This document shows, in pieces, positions 1-8,997 of a stretch of DNA of 64,000 nt. Position numbers and translations under genes: made by a program. This DNA is from PALG01 sp964495885. GTDB taxonomy: Bacteria > Bacteroidota > Bacteroidia > Flavobacteriales > Flavobacteriaceae. Where the stretch lies: the NCBI GenBank assembly GCA_964495885.1, contig CAZBWO010000005.1, positions 1 to 64,000 on the forward strand. Direction: 5' to 3'. The notes under the pieces are model-generated. The model searched no databases. It was given only the letters and a program-made list of their open reading frames with translations, and was not told where the DNA came from. Within the stretch, counting starts at the first letter, position 1. Each line of letters starts with the position of its first letter.

Positions 1-3000
1 TGCCCATGCCGTTGGCATCCAGCTGCACGGTGATGTCCATGCAGACCGCCACGGGTGGTTCATTATCTGTTACCGTTACATCGAAACTACAGGTAGCTGT
101 ATTTCCAGAAGGATCTGTAGCTATAAAGGTATTTGTAGTTGTTCCTACGGGGAAGGTACTACCACTTGCAAGTCCGGCTGTTTGCGTTACCGAGACGGTT
201 CCTGAATAGGTTATTATGATTTGTCCGTTTCCAGCTTGAACACCTGGGGTTGTCATGCCAGAGGTAACCCCTCCTACATAACTAGAGCCCCCGGCTCCAC
301 CAGCACCGGCAACACCATTACCGGCATTGGCGCCTCCTCCTGAGCCGCCACCGTAATAGCCGCCGCCTCCGCCGCCGCTCGCAACGCTTTGAGTTCCATC
401 TACACCTGCTCCTCCAATTCCAAGGGCACCAGGATTACCCGGTGGGCCATTTGGACCATCTCCAGCGGCTCCCCCTGCGGTAGGAGTTCCTCCTTTACCA
501 CCGGCATCCGCATTTGGGAATGCACCTAAAATGCCACTCCAGCCTGGGTCTTCCCCATCGGTTCCTGTTAAGCCCCCTCCGGTACCGCCATCACCTCCAA
601 TACCACATGGGACACAGGTACCATTTACATAGTCTCTTCCGCTACCGCCACCGCCACCGGCGACAATTACACGGTCTGCTAAGGTTGCACTGCCTATTCT
701 TACATCGGAAGCTCCACCGCCACTACCGGCAAATCCGCCAGTTCCTGTGCTAGGAGTTCCAAATCCTCCAACTCCACCGCCGTTGAAGCCTCCGGCACCT
801 TCGGTTCCTTCACCTCCAACATATAGTGTAATCACATCTCCAGGGGTTACTGCTAATTCTCCAGCAGCATATCCTCCAAGTCCCCCTAAGCTAGGATCAA
901 AATCTTCTGTTACCATCGCTTGTCCTGCTGCACCATAAGCTTCAATAAAGATACTGGTAACACCTGGTGGTACCGTGAACGTTTGTGGTGCACCCGTAAA
1001 GTTATAAGTGTTTGTAACCACTGCGCAATTATCTGATGCCGTGGGCATGGTATAGTTTACCACTGCACCACATACGCCGGGGTCGTTGTTTACGTTGATA
1101 TCTGTTGGACAGGTAATCACGGGATCCTCTGCATCAATCACCGTAACATCAAACATGCAGATTGATATATTTCCAGAAGCATCGGTCGCTGTAGCCGTCA
1201 CAGTGGTGGTTCCCACTGGGAAAGCTGTTCCAGGTGCATCAGAATAGGTGACTACCGTTCCGGGACAGTTATCATTGGCTGTTGCTGTAAAGTTCACTAC
1301 GGCACTACATTGACCTGGATCGTTATCAACTGTGATATTCCCTGGGCAGGTGATGCTAGGTGGAATGCTATCTTCTACCGTCACCGTAGCCGTACAGGTA
1401 CTACTGTTTCCGTTTACATCTGTTACTGTGAGGGTCACAGTATTTGGACCCACATCTGCACAAGTAAACGTGGCAGGAGAGACGCTTAGCGAAGCGATTC
1501 CGCAGTTATCGGTAGAGCCGTTGTCTATATCCCCTGGGGTAATACTTGCATTTCCTGTTGCGTCCAGTTGGACGGTGATGTCCATACAGGCAGCTACTGG
1601 GGGTTCGTTGTCTGTTACGGTTACATCGAAACTACAGGTAGCTGTATTACCCGCAGCATCGGTTACCACAAACGTATTGGTCGTGGTTCCCACGGGGAAG
1701 GTGCTTCCGCTTGCCAGTCCGGCTGTTTGCGAAATAGTTTCCCCTGGGCAATTATCAGAACTTGTCACCGTGTAATTTACTACGGCCCCACATATGCCAG
1801 GGTCATTGTTGACACTTACAGGTGCTGGGCAAGTAATAACGGGGGCTTCCGTATCATTTACTGTGATATCAAACGTACAGGTAGCTGTGTTTCCAGAAGC
1901 ATCGGTAGCCGTAGCCGTCACGGTGGTGGTTCCCACTGGGAAAGCCGTTCCTGGTGCTTGAGAGTAAGTAACAACTGTTCCGGGGCAATTATCTGAAGGT
2001 GTTGCAGCAAAGTTTACAACGGCACTACATAGTCCTGGATCATTAGCCACTGTAATATTGGCCGGGCAAGTGATGGTAGGGGGAATACTGTCTTCTACCG
2101 TCACTGTAGCATTACAGGTAGCAGTGTTTCCGCTTCCATCTGTTACTAATAATGTTACGGTATTTGCGCCTACATCGCTACAATCAAAATCAATGCTAGC
2201 TGCAGCTGCAAACATATCGAAAAGGGTAGAAGCAGGTGATGCTCCATCCCCTGTTACTCCGTATAGATTTCCAGCGCTATCAAAAGAAATTCCTGCGAAG
2301 TTTGCACCTGTGTTGGCAATTTCCGTTCCAAGTCCGGTTGTAACATCAATAATTCCCAATCTTCTAGGCCCCCCTCCTACAGGATTCTTATATAGGATAT
2401 ATACTTCTCCCGTGATCGGATGTGTGGTTAATCCTTGCGCTCCATTTACCAATGCGTTCCCATCTATAATTGCTGTTGTCGTAGAGATGATAGCTCCCGT
2501 ATTGGGGTCAAACTCTATTAAATCTGAAGAGAACGGATCTACCCCATAGATACTTCCACCAACCACTGCAAATCCACGCAGATAGCTTCCTGCAAAGGTT
2601 GACAGCCCTGTAAAGATTCCAGATATTGGATCTATTAATGCAATATTTTCATCTCTATCCATCACTACAAAACCATTTAGTGGTGGGTAGTATACCAAAC
2701 CTGTTACCTCTTGCGCAATTCCTGCAGGGTAGGTGTTTCCTGGAGCCAGATTAGCCCCAACGGTTAAGGTATTTAAGTCGATTGGCTCAAAATATTCCTG
2801 CCCGTCTGAAATTCCAGAGGAGTGGTACATTAATCCATTAACAGGATTAAACGCAATCCCTTCCCCATCATTTCCATTTCCTAACGGTAATATAGGAGTT
2901 GGCCCTGTCGTTTGAAATTCAACTGTCACAGGTCCGCAATTATCAGCACTTCCATTATCTACTTGGGAAGCATTTACAGTGACATTACCCGTAGCATCCA

Positions 3001-6000
3001 GCTGTACGGTAATATCTTGACAGACTGCTGTAGGCGGTGTTGTATCCTCTACAGTTACCGTTCCAGAAGCACTGTTGCTACAGCCATTTCCATCTGTAAA
3101 AGTATAGGTAATGGTGTGGGTTCCTGTTCCTGAGGCACCTGCATCAAAGGTATAGGTCATTCCATTGCCATCATCAATTACCCCTGGGCCACTATATACA
3201 CCGCCCGTGGGTGTTCCGCCACCTAATCCCGTTAAGACGGTACCAGGGCATATTGGACTTGCTGGTGGAGTAAACGTAACCGTTGGAAGGGCAAAGACCT
3301 CTACATCATCGGAAGCACTTACAGTACAACCGTTTCCGTCTGTAAAAGTATAGGTAATGGTGTGTGTTCCTACGCCTGCAGCAGCAGGATCGAAGCTATA
3401 GGTCATCCCGTTTCCATCATCGGTCACTCCGGGGCCACTATAGACACCACCCGTGGGTGTTCCGCCTCCTAGGCCTGACTGTACCCCTTCATTGATACAA
3501 AGATCTGCGGGAGCAGTAAAGGTTGCTGTTGGAACGGCGAATACCTCTATATCATCGGAAGCACTTACACCACCCTGTGTATAGGTAAGGGTATGCACCC
3601 CAACACCTGCAACGGCAGGATCGAAACTATAGGTCATCCCGTTACCATCATCTGTCACCCCTGGACCACTATAGACACCACCTGCTGGACTTCCACCGCT
3701 AAGGCCTGCCTGCACTCCTGCATCAATACAAAGATCTGCCGGGGCTGTGAAGTTTACCACAATGCTTAAAGCTGCAAATGGTGTAGTATCTAAATCTGGC
3801 GGATTAGCTTGTGCGTGGTTATAGTTGGCCGGGTTTTCAAAGTCTGCTGTTGCCACAGGAATTCCTCTTCCTGCAGGATCATACTCAGTTTTCCCAGGCG
3901 CTACGGCCGGGAAGCCATCTACTACTAGGGCATTGGTATAAATCCCTGTTGGATCTTGTACGGCAGGTAGGTTTCCTCCAGGCATGCCAGGAGCTCCTGT
4001 ATACATTACTCCGTAAATATCATCTACTCCATTGGTAGGGTCTGTATCACTATCTTCATAGGCAAAAATGGTTTCTCCATCAGTTGCCAAGGCAAAGCCT
4101 GGTTGAATAACGGCAATGCTTCCACAGCCGTTTCCAGAGCTATCACTACACGTTACCGAAAAGACATCTGGTGCCGTTTCAGAAACTACAATCACATCCC
4201 CTTGGTCTATTTGTCCGCCTGCGGGGGAGGTCCATTGTAATACTGATTCCCCTGCGGAAAATAATAATGTTGTATTGTCAAATTCGTCTTCCGTAAAGTA
4301 CACTACGGTACCCGCAGGAATATCTTGGGCAGCTGCAAAAGAGAAGCCATCTGGCCCTGCATTGCTCATTCCCATCAAGGCGACCAAAGGATCGGAAGCC
4401 GAAGTGTCGTCGTTGGTGATGTTTGCAGTAGCCGAGTTAGGACTTCCGCCGTCATAGCCTGTTCCAGAAGCAATCATAAGATTGATGGTTTCGGTAGGTT
4501 CTACCACAGCATCTGCTACCGGAGTTACCGTTACATCTACCGAAGAAGTTCCCGAGAGAATGGTGGCCGTTCCAGCGCTAGCCGTGAAGGTGTCTGCTCC
4601 AGTTACTGTATAATCTGTGGTAAGTGTTGCTGTGCCCCCTACCGTAAAGTTGACGGTAATATTGGAGGCCGCAGGCGCACTTAGTGTAAAGGTAAACACC
4701 ATTCCCGTTGCGCTATCTTCCACGGAGGTGGAAGGTGCTACCGCTAAGGTAAGGTCTGGATTGACAGATCCTGCACTAATAATGATGTTGGCAAAAGGTA
4801 CTGTAGATAAGGTTCCTGCTGCTGCTGCATTAAACCAATTGGCGGTATTTTGAAAATTGGCTTGATCTACCGTAACCCCACGTTCTGGAGGAAAGCGGTA
4901 TTCTGTTCTTGAAGGCGCCACGGCTGGAAAGCCATCCACAACAACTGCTCCAACATACACAGAAGAAGGATCTTCCACCGCTGGAATATTACCTCCTGGA
5001 AGGCCTGGTGCACCGGTAAAAAGAACGGCATCTACCTGTGTAACACCGTTGGTATGATCTGTATCTGAATCTTGGTAGGCGAAAAATGCCTCTCCATCTG
5101 TAGCCAATGAAAAAGTCCCACTCACAATGCTTACCGTTCCGCAGGTACCGCTATCGCATGTAACGGTAAAAGTATTGGCCGCTGTTTCCGTGGCTACAAT
5201 AACTTCCCCTCGTAAGACACCTCCGCCAGGAGCTGTCCAACTTACAACACCTTCTGCACCGGAAAAGCTAAGGGTATTCGTGTTGAAAGCATTTTCAGTA
5301 AAGTATACCACAGTTCCTCCTGGGATATCATCCAATGCTACAAAAGAGAACCCGTCGGTTCCTGTATGATTTGTTCCTACTACGGCTACGAGCGGTGTAA
5401 CCGCTAAAGTGTCATCATTTACAATAGTACCGGTAGCACTGCTTGGGCTTCCTACGTCATATCCTGTTCCTGCAGTTGCTGAAAGTGTAACAGTTTCATC
5501 GGGCTCTAAGGTAGCATCTCCAACAGGTGTAATAGTAATTGCTGCGGAAGTGTTCCCGCTGTTAATTTGTACCGTTCCTGTAGACGCGTTAAAAGTAGCC
5601 GCTCCAGATTGTGTATAATCTGTAGTAAAGGTCGCCGAACCGCCCACATTAAAATTAATGGTTGTATTGCTGGCTGCGGGAGCATCTAAGGTAAAGGTAT
5701 AGATAATATTACCTGCTCCATTTTCAGTAACCGAAGCGGGAGCCCTAGTTACTGCTAATACTGGATTTGCTCCTACCAAATTAAGATTGGTAAATTCAAC
5801 TAAAGAGAGGGCTTGATTGGCTTGCCCGTTTAAATAATTGGCTGTGTTTTCCAAATTAGCCTGGCTCACTCCATCCCGAACGGAAGCAGGACTAAAAATA
5901 AATTCTGTACGGTCTGGGGTTGCAGATGCAAACCCGTCAATGACCACAGCCGTTGGAAAATCGGGTGTTGGGTCTAATGCGGGATCGATAGCTCCAGCTG

Positions 6001-6469
6001 ATGTTTTTAATACTGAATAAATTTGCGTGACCCCGTTGGTGGGATCGGCATCGCTATCGCTATAGGCATAAATCTCTTCTCCGCCAGTTGCTAAAGAAAA
6101 TGGGGTGGTAGTTACCAAAGCAGTACCACAATTCAATCCTTGGGTACAAGTAACTGTAAGGGTATTGGCAGATGTTTCATTTAAAAATACTACTTGTCCT
6201 ACAGCCAAACCGCTACCAGAGGCAGTGTATTGAACTACAGATTCACCAGCTGCAAAAACATTTGTGGCATTGTTGTACTCGTCTTCCGAAAAATACACAA
6301 CTTCCCCTGGTCCCAAGGGATCTGTCACTACAAAGGCAATACCATCTGTATTGGGGGCCGAAGAATTATGATTGGCCCCAATGACCACCACTTTTGGGGT
6401 TTGAGCGAAAACAATTCCCGATAAGAACAATGCAAATACGGTAATTGCGAGAGAGGTAAAATTTTTCAT
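1..6469 (-). CDS. Giant secreted HYR / Calx-beta repeat surface protein (3' end beyond window)
   Basis: The minus-strand frame is open from the ATG at 6469 to the window edge (>2150 residues). It starts with a Sec signal peptide (MKNFTSLAITVFALF..., cleavage near FAQ). Next come three copies of an unrecognised unit of about 200 residues (key phrases VVYFTE/SEDE, FxLATxGExIxAYxDSDxDxTNGV) at roughly residues 24-235, 357-565 and 691-890. The first two are each followed by a Calx-beta domain (about 235-356 and 565-690, ending in NDD). Three Ig/PKD-like repeats with SGPGVxDDGNGMTY follow (about 900-1135). From about 1140 on there are HYR-type repeats (ITCPxxIxVxNDPGxC, VGTTTVTATATDASGN). A propeller-like segment and a glycine-rich segment sit inside two of these repeats. 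The layout suits a large secreted surface protein, probably a T9SS client, but the sorting domain lies outside the window. A TATTTTTG box upstream is a plausible promoter. Confidence 0.88.
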   Translation of the reverse strand, partial: MKNFTSLAITVFALFLSGIVFAQTPKVVVIGANHNSSAPNTDGIAFVVTDPLGPGEVVYFSEDEYNNATNVFAAGESVVQYTASGSGLAVGQVVFLNETSANTLTVTCTQGLNCGTALVTTTPFSLATGGEEIYAYSDSDADPTNGVTQIYSVLKTSAGAIDPALDPTPDFPTAVVIDGFASATPDRTEFIFSPASVRDGVSQANLENTANYLNGQANQALSLVEFTNLNLVGANPVLAVTRAPASVTENGAGNIIYTFTLDAPAASNTTINFNVGGSATFTTDYTQSGAATFNASTGTVQINSGNTSAAITITPVGDATLEPDETVTLSATAGTGYDVGSPSSATGTIVNDDTLAVTPLVAVVGTNHTGTDGFSFVALDDIPGGTVVYFTENAFNTNTLSFSGAEGVVSWTAPGGGVLRGEVIVATETAANTFTVTCDSGTCGTVSIVSGTFSLATDGEAFFAYQDSDTDHTNGVTQVDAVLFTGAPGLPGGNIPAVEDPSSVYVGAVVVDGFPAVAPSRTEYRFPPERGVTVDQANFQNTANWFNAAAAGTLSTVPFANIIISAGSVNPDLTLAVAPSTSVEDSATGMVFTFTLSAPAASNITVNFTVGGTATLTTDYTVTGADTFTASAGTATILSGTSSVDVTVTPVADAVVEPTETINLMIASGTGYDGGSPNSATANITNDDTSASDPLVALMGMSNAGPDGFSFAAAQDIPAGTVVYFTEDEFDNTTLLFSAGESVLQWTSPAGGQIDQGDVIVVSETAPDVFSVTCSDSSGNGCGSIAVIQPGFALATDGETIFAYEDSDTDPTNGVDDIYGVMYTGAPGMPGGNLPAVQDPTGIYTNALVVDGFPAVAPGKTEYDPAGRGIPVATADFENPANYNHAQANPPDLDTTPFAALSIVVNFTAPADLCIDAGVQAGLSGGSPAGGVYSGPGVTDDGNGMTYSFDPAVAGVGVHTLTYTQGGVSASDDIEVFAVPTATFTAPADLCINEGVQSGLGGGTPTGGVYSGPGVTDDGNGMTYSFDPAAAGVGTHTITYTFTDGNGCTVSASDDVEVFALPTVTFTPPASPICPGTVLTGLGGGTPTGGVYSGPGVIDDGNGMTYTFDAGASGTGTHTITYTFTDGNGCSNSASGTVTVEDTTPPTAVCQDITVQLDATGNVTVNASQVDNGSADNCGPVTVEFQTTGPTPILPLGNGNDGEGIAFNPVNGLMYHSSGISDGQEYFEPIDLNTLTVGANLAPGNTYPAGIAQEVTGLVYYPPLNGFVVMDRDENIALIDPISGIFTGLSTFAGSYLRGFAVVGGSIYGVDPFSSDLIEFDPNTGAIISTTTAIIDGNALVNGAQGLTTHPITGEVYILYKNPVGGGPRRLGIIDVTTGLGTEIANTGANFAGISFDSAGNLYGVTGDGASPASTLFDMFAAAASIDFDCSDVGANTVTLLVTDGSGNTATCNATVTVEDSIPPTITCPANITVANDPGLCSAVVNFAATPSDNCPGTVVTYSQAPGTAFPVGTTTVTATATDASGNTATCTFDITVNDTEAPVITCPAPVSVNNDPGICGAVVNYTVTSSDNCPGETISQTAGLASGSTFPVGTTTNTFVVTDAAGNTATCSFDVTVTDNEPPVAACMDITVQLDATGNASITPGDIDNGSTDNCGIASLSVSPATFTCADVGPNTVTLTVTDVNGNSSTCTATVTVEDSIPPSITCPGNITVDNDPGQCSAVVNFTATANDNCPGTVVTYSDAPGTAFPVGTTTVTATATDASGNISICMFDVTVIDAEDPVITCPTDINVNNDPGVCGAVVNYTMPTASDNCAVVTNTYNFTGAPQTFTVPPGVTSIFIEAYGAAGQAMVTEDFDPSLGGLGGYAAGELAVTPGDVITLYVGGEGTEGAGGFNGGGVGGFGTPSTGTGGFAGSGGGASDVRIGSATLADRVIVAGGGGGSGRDYVNGTCVPCGIGGDGGTGGGLTGTDGEDPGWSGILGAFPNADAGGKGGTPTAGGAAGDGPNGPPGNPGALGIGGAGVDGTQSVASGGGGGGYYGGGSGGGANAGNGVAGAGGAGGSSYVGGVTSGMTTPGVQAGNGQIIITYSGTVSVTQTAGLASGSTFPVGTTTNTFIATDPSGNTATCSFDVTVTDNEPPVAVCMDITVQLDANGMG
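215..1010 (-). other. ALK/LTK-type glycine-rich domain nested inside an HYR repeat
   Basis: About 265 residues of the giant protein. They begin with the entry sequence TFTVPPGVTSIFIEAYGA and contain GGGASDVRI...DRVIVAGGGGG, the signature of the glycine-rich domain of ALK/LTK receptors (PF12810 type). The segment starts just after the SDNC motif of an HYR repeat, and the rest of that repeat (VSVTQTAGLASGSTFPVGTT) resumes after it. The neighbouring intact HYR repeat has nearly the same sequence without the insertion. The reading frame is continuous. The family assignment comes from motif recognition only. Confidence 0.7.
2200..2925 (-). other. Propeller-like segment nested in a second HYR-type repeat
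   Basis: About 240 residues interrupt another HYR-type repeat directly after ADNCG. The repeat resumes with IDFDCSDVGANTVTLLVTDG. The insert has short repeated phrases such as EGIAFNPVNGLMYH, LRGFAVVGGSIYGV, GLTTHPITGEVYILY and AGISFDSAGNLYGVTG, which resemble blades of an NHL/DUF4394-like beta-propeller. The boundaries are approximate and the fold is inferred. Confidence 0.6.
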
Positions 6470-6521
6470 TATGGTTATTTTAGTTGAATAATTCTATACT
6501 ATTGAAAATGAACGCTATGCA

Positions 6522-6529
6522 CAAAAATA
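6522..6529 (-). promoter_or_regulatory. -7 box (TATTTTTG) upstream of the giant surface protein
   Basis: On the minus strand TATTTTTG matches the Bacteroidota TAnnTTTG element. It lies about 53 bp before the start codon at 6469. I see no clear -33 TTTG. Confidence 0.35.
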
Positions 6530-6578
6530 GCAATCATTGAAGGTTTCTTTATAAGTACTTTTACGTAATTTCTTTGCA

Positions 6579-7709
6579 TTAGGTACAGATATATGGATTT
6601 TGCCACCCTGTATATTCCAAAGGTTCAAATTGTTTATAAAGCCCACTGGAAAAATCTGCTTCCACCGTTCCAATGACCTCATTATGATAGCGCACTTCAT
6701 TGAAGTTGAACTTTCTTATCTTAAATTCTTCCACTTGAGATTCCCCGTATGCATTATAGCTTAAGTTCCCACGTGGAGTTGCAATCGTTAGTTTTTGTAG
6801 TGCTTCGGAAAGTTTTGATGGGATTTCACCATGGGTCTCCAAAAGCTGCGATGTTGCCTGCCCCATTTCATACCCTAACAAGTGTATTAAATTGGGATGG
6901 GACCCTTTAAGTTCTTGATAAACCGAAACAAACTCCTGCATAGTAGAACGCTTTTCATCAAAAGACCAAGAGCCAATGGAAACAAGCTGTTGTATCCCGT
7001 GATTTTCTTCGTACATGGATTCATCTGTTAGCACTGGCATTGCCACAAAAGGATACTTCCCATTAAGCTTTGATTTTGAAAGGGCTTGCAGTAGTTTATC
7101 GGCTTCCTTATAGCTAAACAATAGAAAAACCACCTCTGGATCTTTGCTTTCAATAACTTCCAATAAGGTAGAAAAGTCTTCGTTTTTATAATCCATTGGA
7201 GCAACATAGAAGTCTACCAATTCCCCTCCAGCTTCACGGTATCCAGTAACCAAGGCTTCAGAATGTTGATATCCTCCATCATAGAAAGAAGCTGCGAGCA
7301 ACCCTTTCTTTCCGAAGGTATCCGCAGCATATTTCCCAGCAGTGTAATTGCTTTGCCATAGGTTTAGTGAATGGTATGCCACAAAACTGTTTTGATGTTT
7401 CAGTTTAAGGGCATTACTTCCTAAGTCTACATGAAATAAAGGCTTTTGGTAGGATTCAAAAACCCTTCCTAAAGATTCCAACAAAATGGAACCACAGAAT
7501 GCTATCACTAAATCAACATCTTCTTGTATTAATAGCTTCTCAGCTGTACGAATGATGCTATCATCAGTGGCATTCCCTATACCTTCCACTAGATATTTTA
7601 CCCCATCATACTCATTTCCCAACCCTAACCGAAAACCTTGCAAGAGGTCTTTGCCTAGGGTTGGAAACATATCTGAGCGTGGGGTTAATATACCAATGGT
7701 TAATGCCAT
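6579..7709 (-). CDS. Substrate-binding-protein fold (LivJ/AmiC type) without signal peptide
   Basis: 376 residues that look like the bilobed type I periplasmic binding fold of branched-chain amino-acid ABC transporters (Peripla_BP_6). Lobe one begins MALTIGILTPRSDMFPTLG, and a hinge-type region with VVFLLFSYKEADKLLQAL follows in lobe two. The protein starts directly with the first beta strand and has no signal peptide or lipobox, so it is predicted to be cytoplasmic. No permease or ATPase gene lies nearby, which argues against an ordinary transporter role and for a sensor or scaffold like AmiC. Its start is only 3 nt from the stop of the upstream tail-collar gene, so the two are probably translationally coupled. 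Ligand and function are unknown. Confidence 0.7.
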   Translation of the reverse strand: MALTIGILTPRSDMFPTLGKDLLQGFRLGLGNEYDGVKYLVEGIGNATDDSIIRTAEKLLIQEDVDLVIAFCGSILLESLGRVFESYQKPLFHVDLGSNALKLKHQNSFVAYHSLNLWQSNYTAGKYAADTFGKKGLLAASFYDGGYQHSEALVTGYREAGGELVDFYVAPMDYKNEDFSTLLEVIESKDPEVVFLLFSYKEADKLLQALSKSKLNGKYPFVAMPVLTDESMYEENHGIQQLVSIGSWSFDEKRSTMQEFVSVYQELKGSHPNLIHLLGYEMGQATSQLLETHGEIPSKLSEALQKLTIATPRGNLSYNAYGESQVEEFKIRKFNFNEVRYHNEVIGTVEADFSSGLYKQFEPLEYTGWQNPYICT

Positions 7710-7712
7710 AGT

Positions 7713-8231
7713 CTAGTTTCTAGACGGGAAAACCCCAACTAGGGCAATACTCATATAAATCCCTATATATGGGTTTTGTATGGAAAAGGACTGATTTCCT
7801 CCTACGTTGTTTTGGCTCACTCCTCCTAGGCTTTGTCCAGAAGTAGCATCTTCATTAAATGCTCCAGCGTGATTTGCAATCACTTGCCCAGCAGGCGTAG
7901 CTTCTTCCCCAGCTGCTGTACTTACCCCAACTTGCACTCCATGATTATGTGAGGGTAAATTAGCGGCGATTAAGGTGGCAGTAGTGGCCCCTCCTCGCTG
8001 TCCCCAAGAAACAGCACTTAGTCCTGGGCCTGTTCCTACATGGCGGATGCTTCTTCCCCTCATTTCTGGCAAGCCAAAAGTGGTTCTTCCATCACCTCCA
8101 TAGGTGGTCCCCAATAATGAAAAAAGGGCCGTGTTTTGGGAAATGGCCAGTAATTGACCATTACAATGCGCCCATCCTGCAGGGGCAAAATTAAATCCGA
8201 ATGCTTGAATTTGTCCGATAAATGGATCCAT
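7713..8231 (-). CDS. Phage tail-collar domain protein (MdpB-like), copy 1
   Basis: 172 residues. An N-terminal tail-collar domain (PF07484 type, about residues 5-60: PFIGQIQAFGFNFAPAGW, NGQLLAISQNTALFSLLG, TYGGDGRTTFGLPEMRGR) is followed by the family's LPSHNHG motif near residue 95. A Gly/Asn/Gln-rich tail ends in FPSRN. It belongs to the COG4675 microcystin-dependent-protein family, which occurs outside phages with unknown function. No signal peptide is visible. It sits between the binding-protein gene (3 nt downstream) and the Tat dioxygenase-like gene (23 nt upstream), and is very similar to the second copy at 10059-10577. No other phage genes are present, so this is not read as prophage debris. 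Confidence 0.85.
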   Translation of the reverse strand: MDPFIGQIQAFGFNFAPAGWAHCNGQLLAISQNTALFSLLGTTYGGDGRTTFGLPEMRGRSIRHVGTGPGLSAVSWGQRGGATTATLIAANLPSHNHGVQVGVSTAAGEEATPAGQVIANHAGAFNEDATSGQSLGGVSQNNVGGNQSFSIQNPYIGIYMSIALVGVFPSRN

Positions 8232-8254
8232 GATTAAAGTATTTTAGTGGTTAG

Positions 8255-8809
8255 TTATGATTTCATTGATAGGTTGAATTGAATCGCAGTCTCATTCAAA
8301 AAAGTTGATTTTTCGGGGAAAAGACGATTCCCTAATCCTTGGTTTTCTTCCCAATGTTTTGAAGTGATATAGCAACCTGTTTCAGAAACAATTAATTCTG
8401 TAAAATAGGTTTGTTGGTCGTGGGAAACCCTAAAATAGATTCGCTTCGCTTTTCCTAATTCCTTATTTGGAACATCTGTATAGAAGGAGTAATTGCCAAA
8501 GCGATCTGTTTGAAATTTAGCTTGGTGCCTGTACTTTTTTGAATTAGGGGAGAGGTGCCATACTTCCACAGTTGCATTAGGCAAAGGAGATTGTGAAGTT
8601 TGGTCTAGGATACTTCCGCTCACCTTTAGGTATTCCCCAAAGGTTTGTGTGCGCAAATCTGTGGTTTCTTCCGCAAAAGGATTATATCCTTCAAAAGGAC
8701 AGTCTTGATTTTTAAAAGCGTGAACCAAAGGGGAAGAAAGTAATGCAATGCCAGTTGTGGCCATGGCGCTCTTTTGCAAGAACGCCCTTCTTGAGGTTCT
8801 ATTTTCCAT
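8255..8809 (-). CDS. Tat-exported intradiol-dioxygenase-like protein lacking His ligands
   Basis: 184 residues. The N-terminus carries a twin-arginine signal (SRRAFLQKSAMATTG, then a hydrophobic stretch to about residue 30). The body resembles the beta-sandwich of intradiol ring-cleavage dioxygenases: VSGSILDQ, PLPNATVEVWHLSPNSKKY, TDRFGNYSFYTDVPN, YFRVSHDQQTYFTELIV. In the enzymes two Tyr and two His (RPAHIHF) bind iron. Here the matching stretch reads KRIYFRVS, so both His are absent, although Tyr residues remain around KKY and NYSFY. Intradiol chemistry is therefore doubtful. It is the first gene of the minus-strand operon with tail-collar copy 1 and the binding-fold protein. The fold is inferred from motifs. 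Confidence 0.65.
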   Translation of the reverse strand: MENRTSRRAFLQKSAMATTGIALLSSPLVHAFKNQDCPFEGYNPFAEETTDLRTQTFGEYLKVSGSILDQTSQSPLPNATVEVWHLSPNSKKYRHQAKFQTDRFGNYSFYTDVPNKELGKAKRIYFRVSHDQQTYFTELIVSETGCYITSKHWEENQGLGNRLFPEKSTFLNETAIQFNLSMKS

Positions 8810-8905
8810 GAATTTAATTAGTTAGTTGTCTTAAAGATACGTTAAAAAAAAACGGTATTCCTAACTGTTTTTCAATAATCATCAAAATTTAACACTAAGA
8901 ATGTT

Positions 8906-8930
8906 CTTTTTGGCCATTAAAGCCAAGAAG
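8906..8930. promoter_or_regulatory. Inverted repeat in a divergent intergenic region
   Basis: CTTTTTGGC and GCCAAGAAG are inverted repeats (8 of 9 positions) separated by 7 bp. They lie between the divergent Tat dioxygenase-like operon and the methyltransferase gene. It could be an operator for both or a short hairpin. No regulator gene is adjacent. Confidence 0.3.
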
Positions 8931-8997
8931 GAAAATAGCATTATAATTTCTCATTTATAGAATTTTGGTACTTTTAAACCTTCCGAAAATTATCCAA

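Noticed and set aside
6..6424. Numerous plus-strand ORFs rich in Pro, Val and Ser
   Set aside because: They are antisense shadows of the continuous minus-strand giant protein, which has a signal peptide and recognisable repeats throughout.
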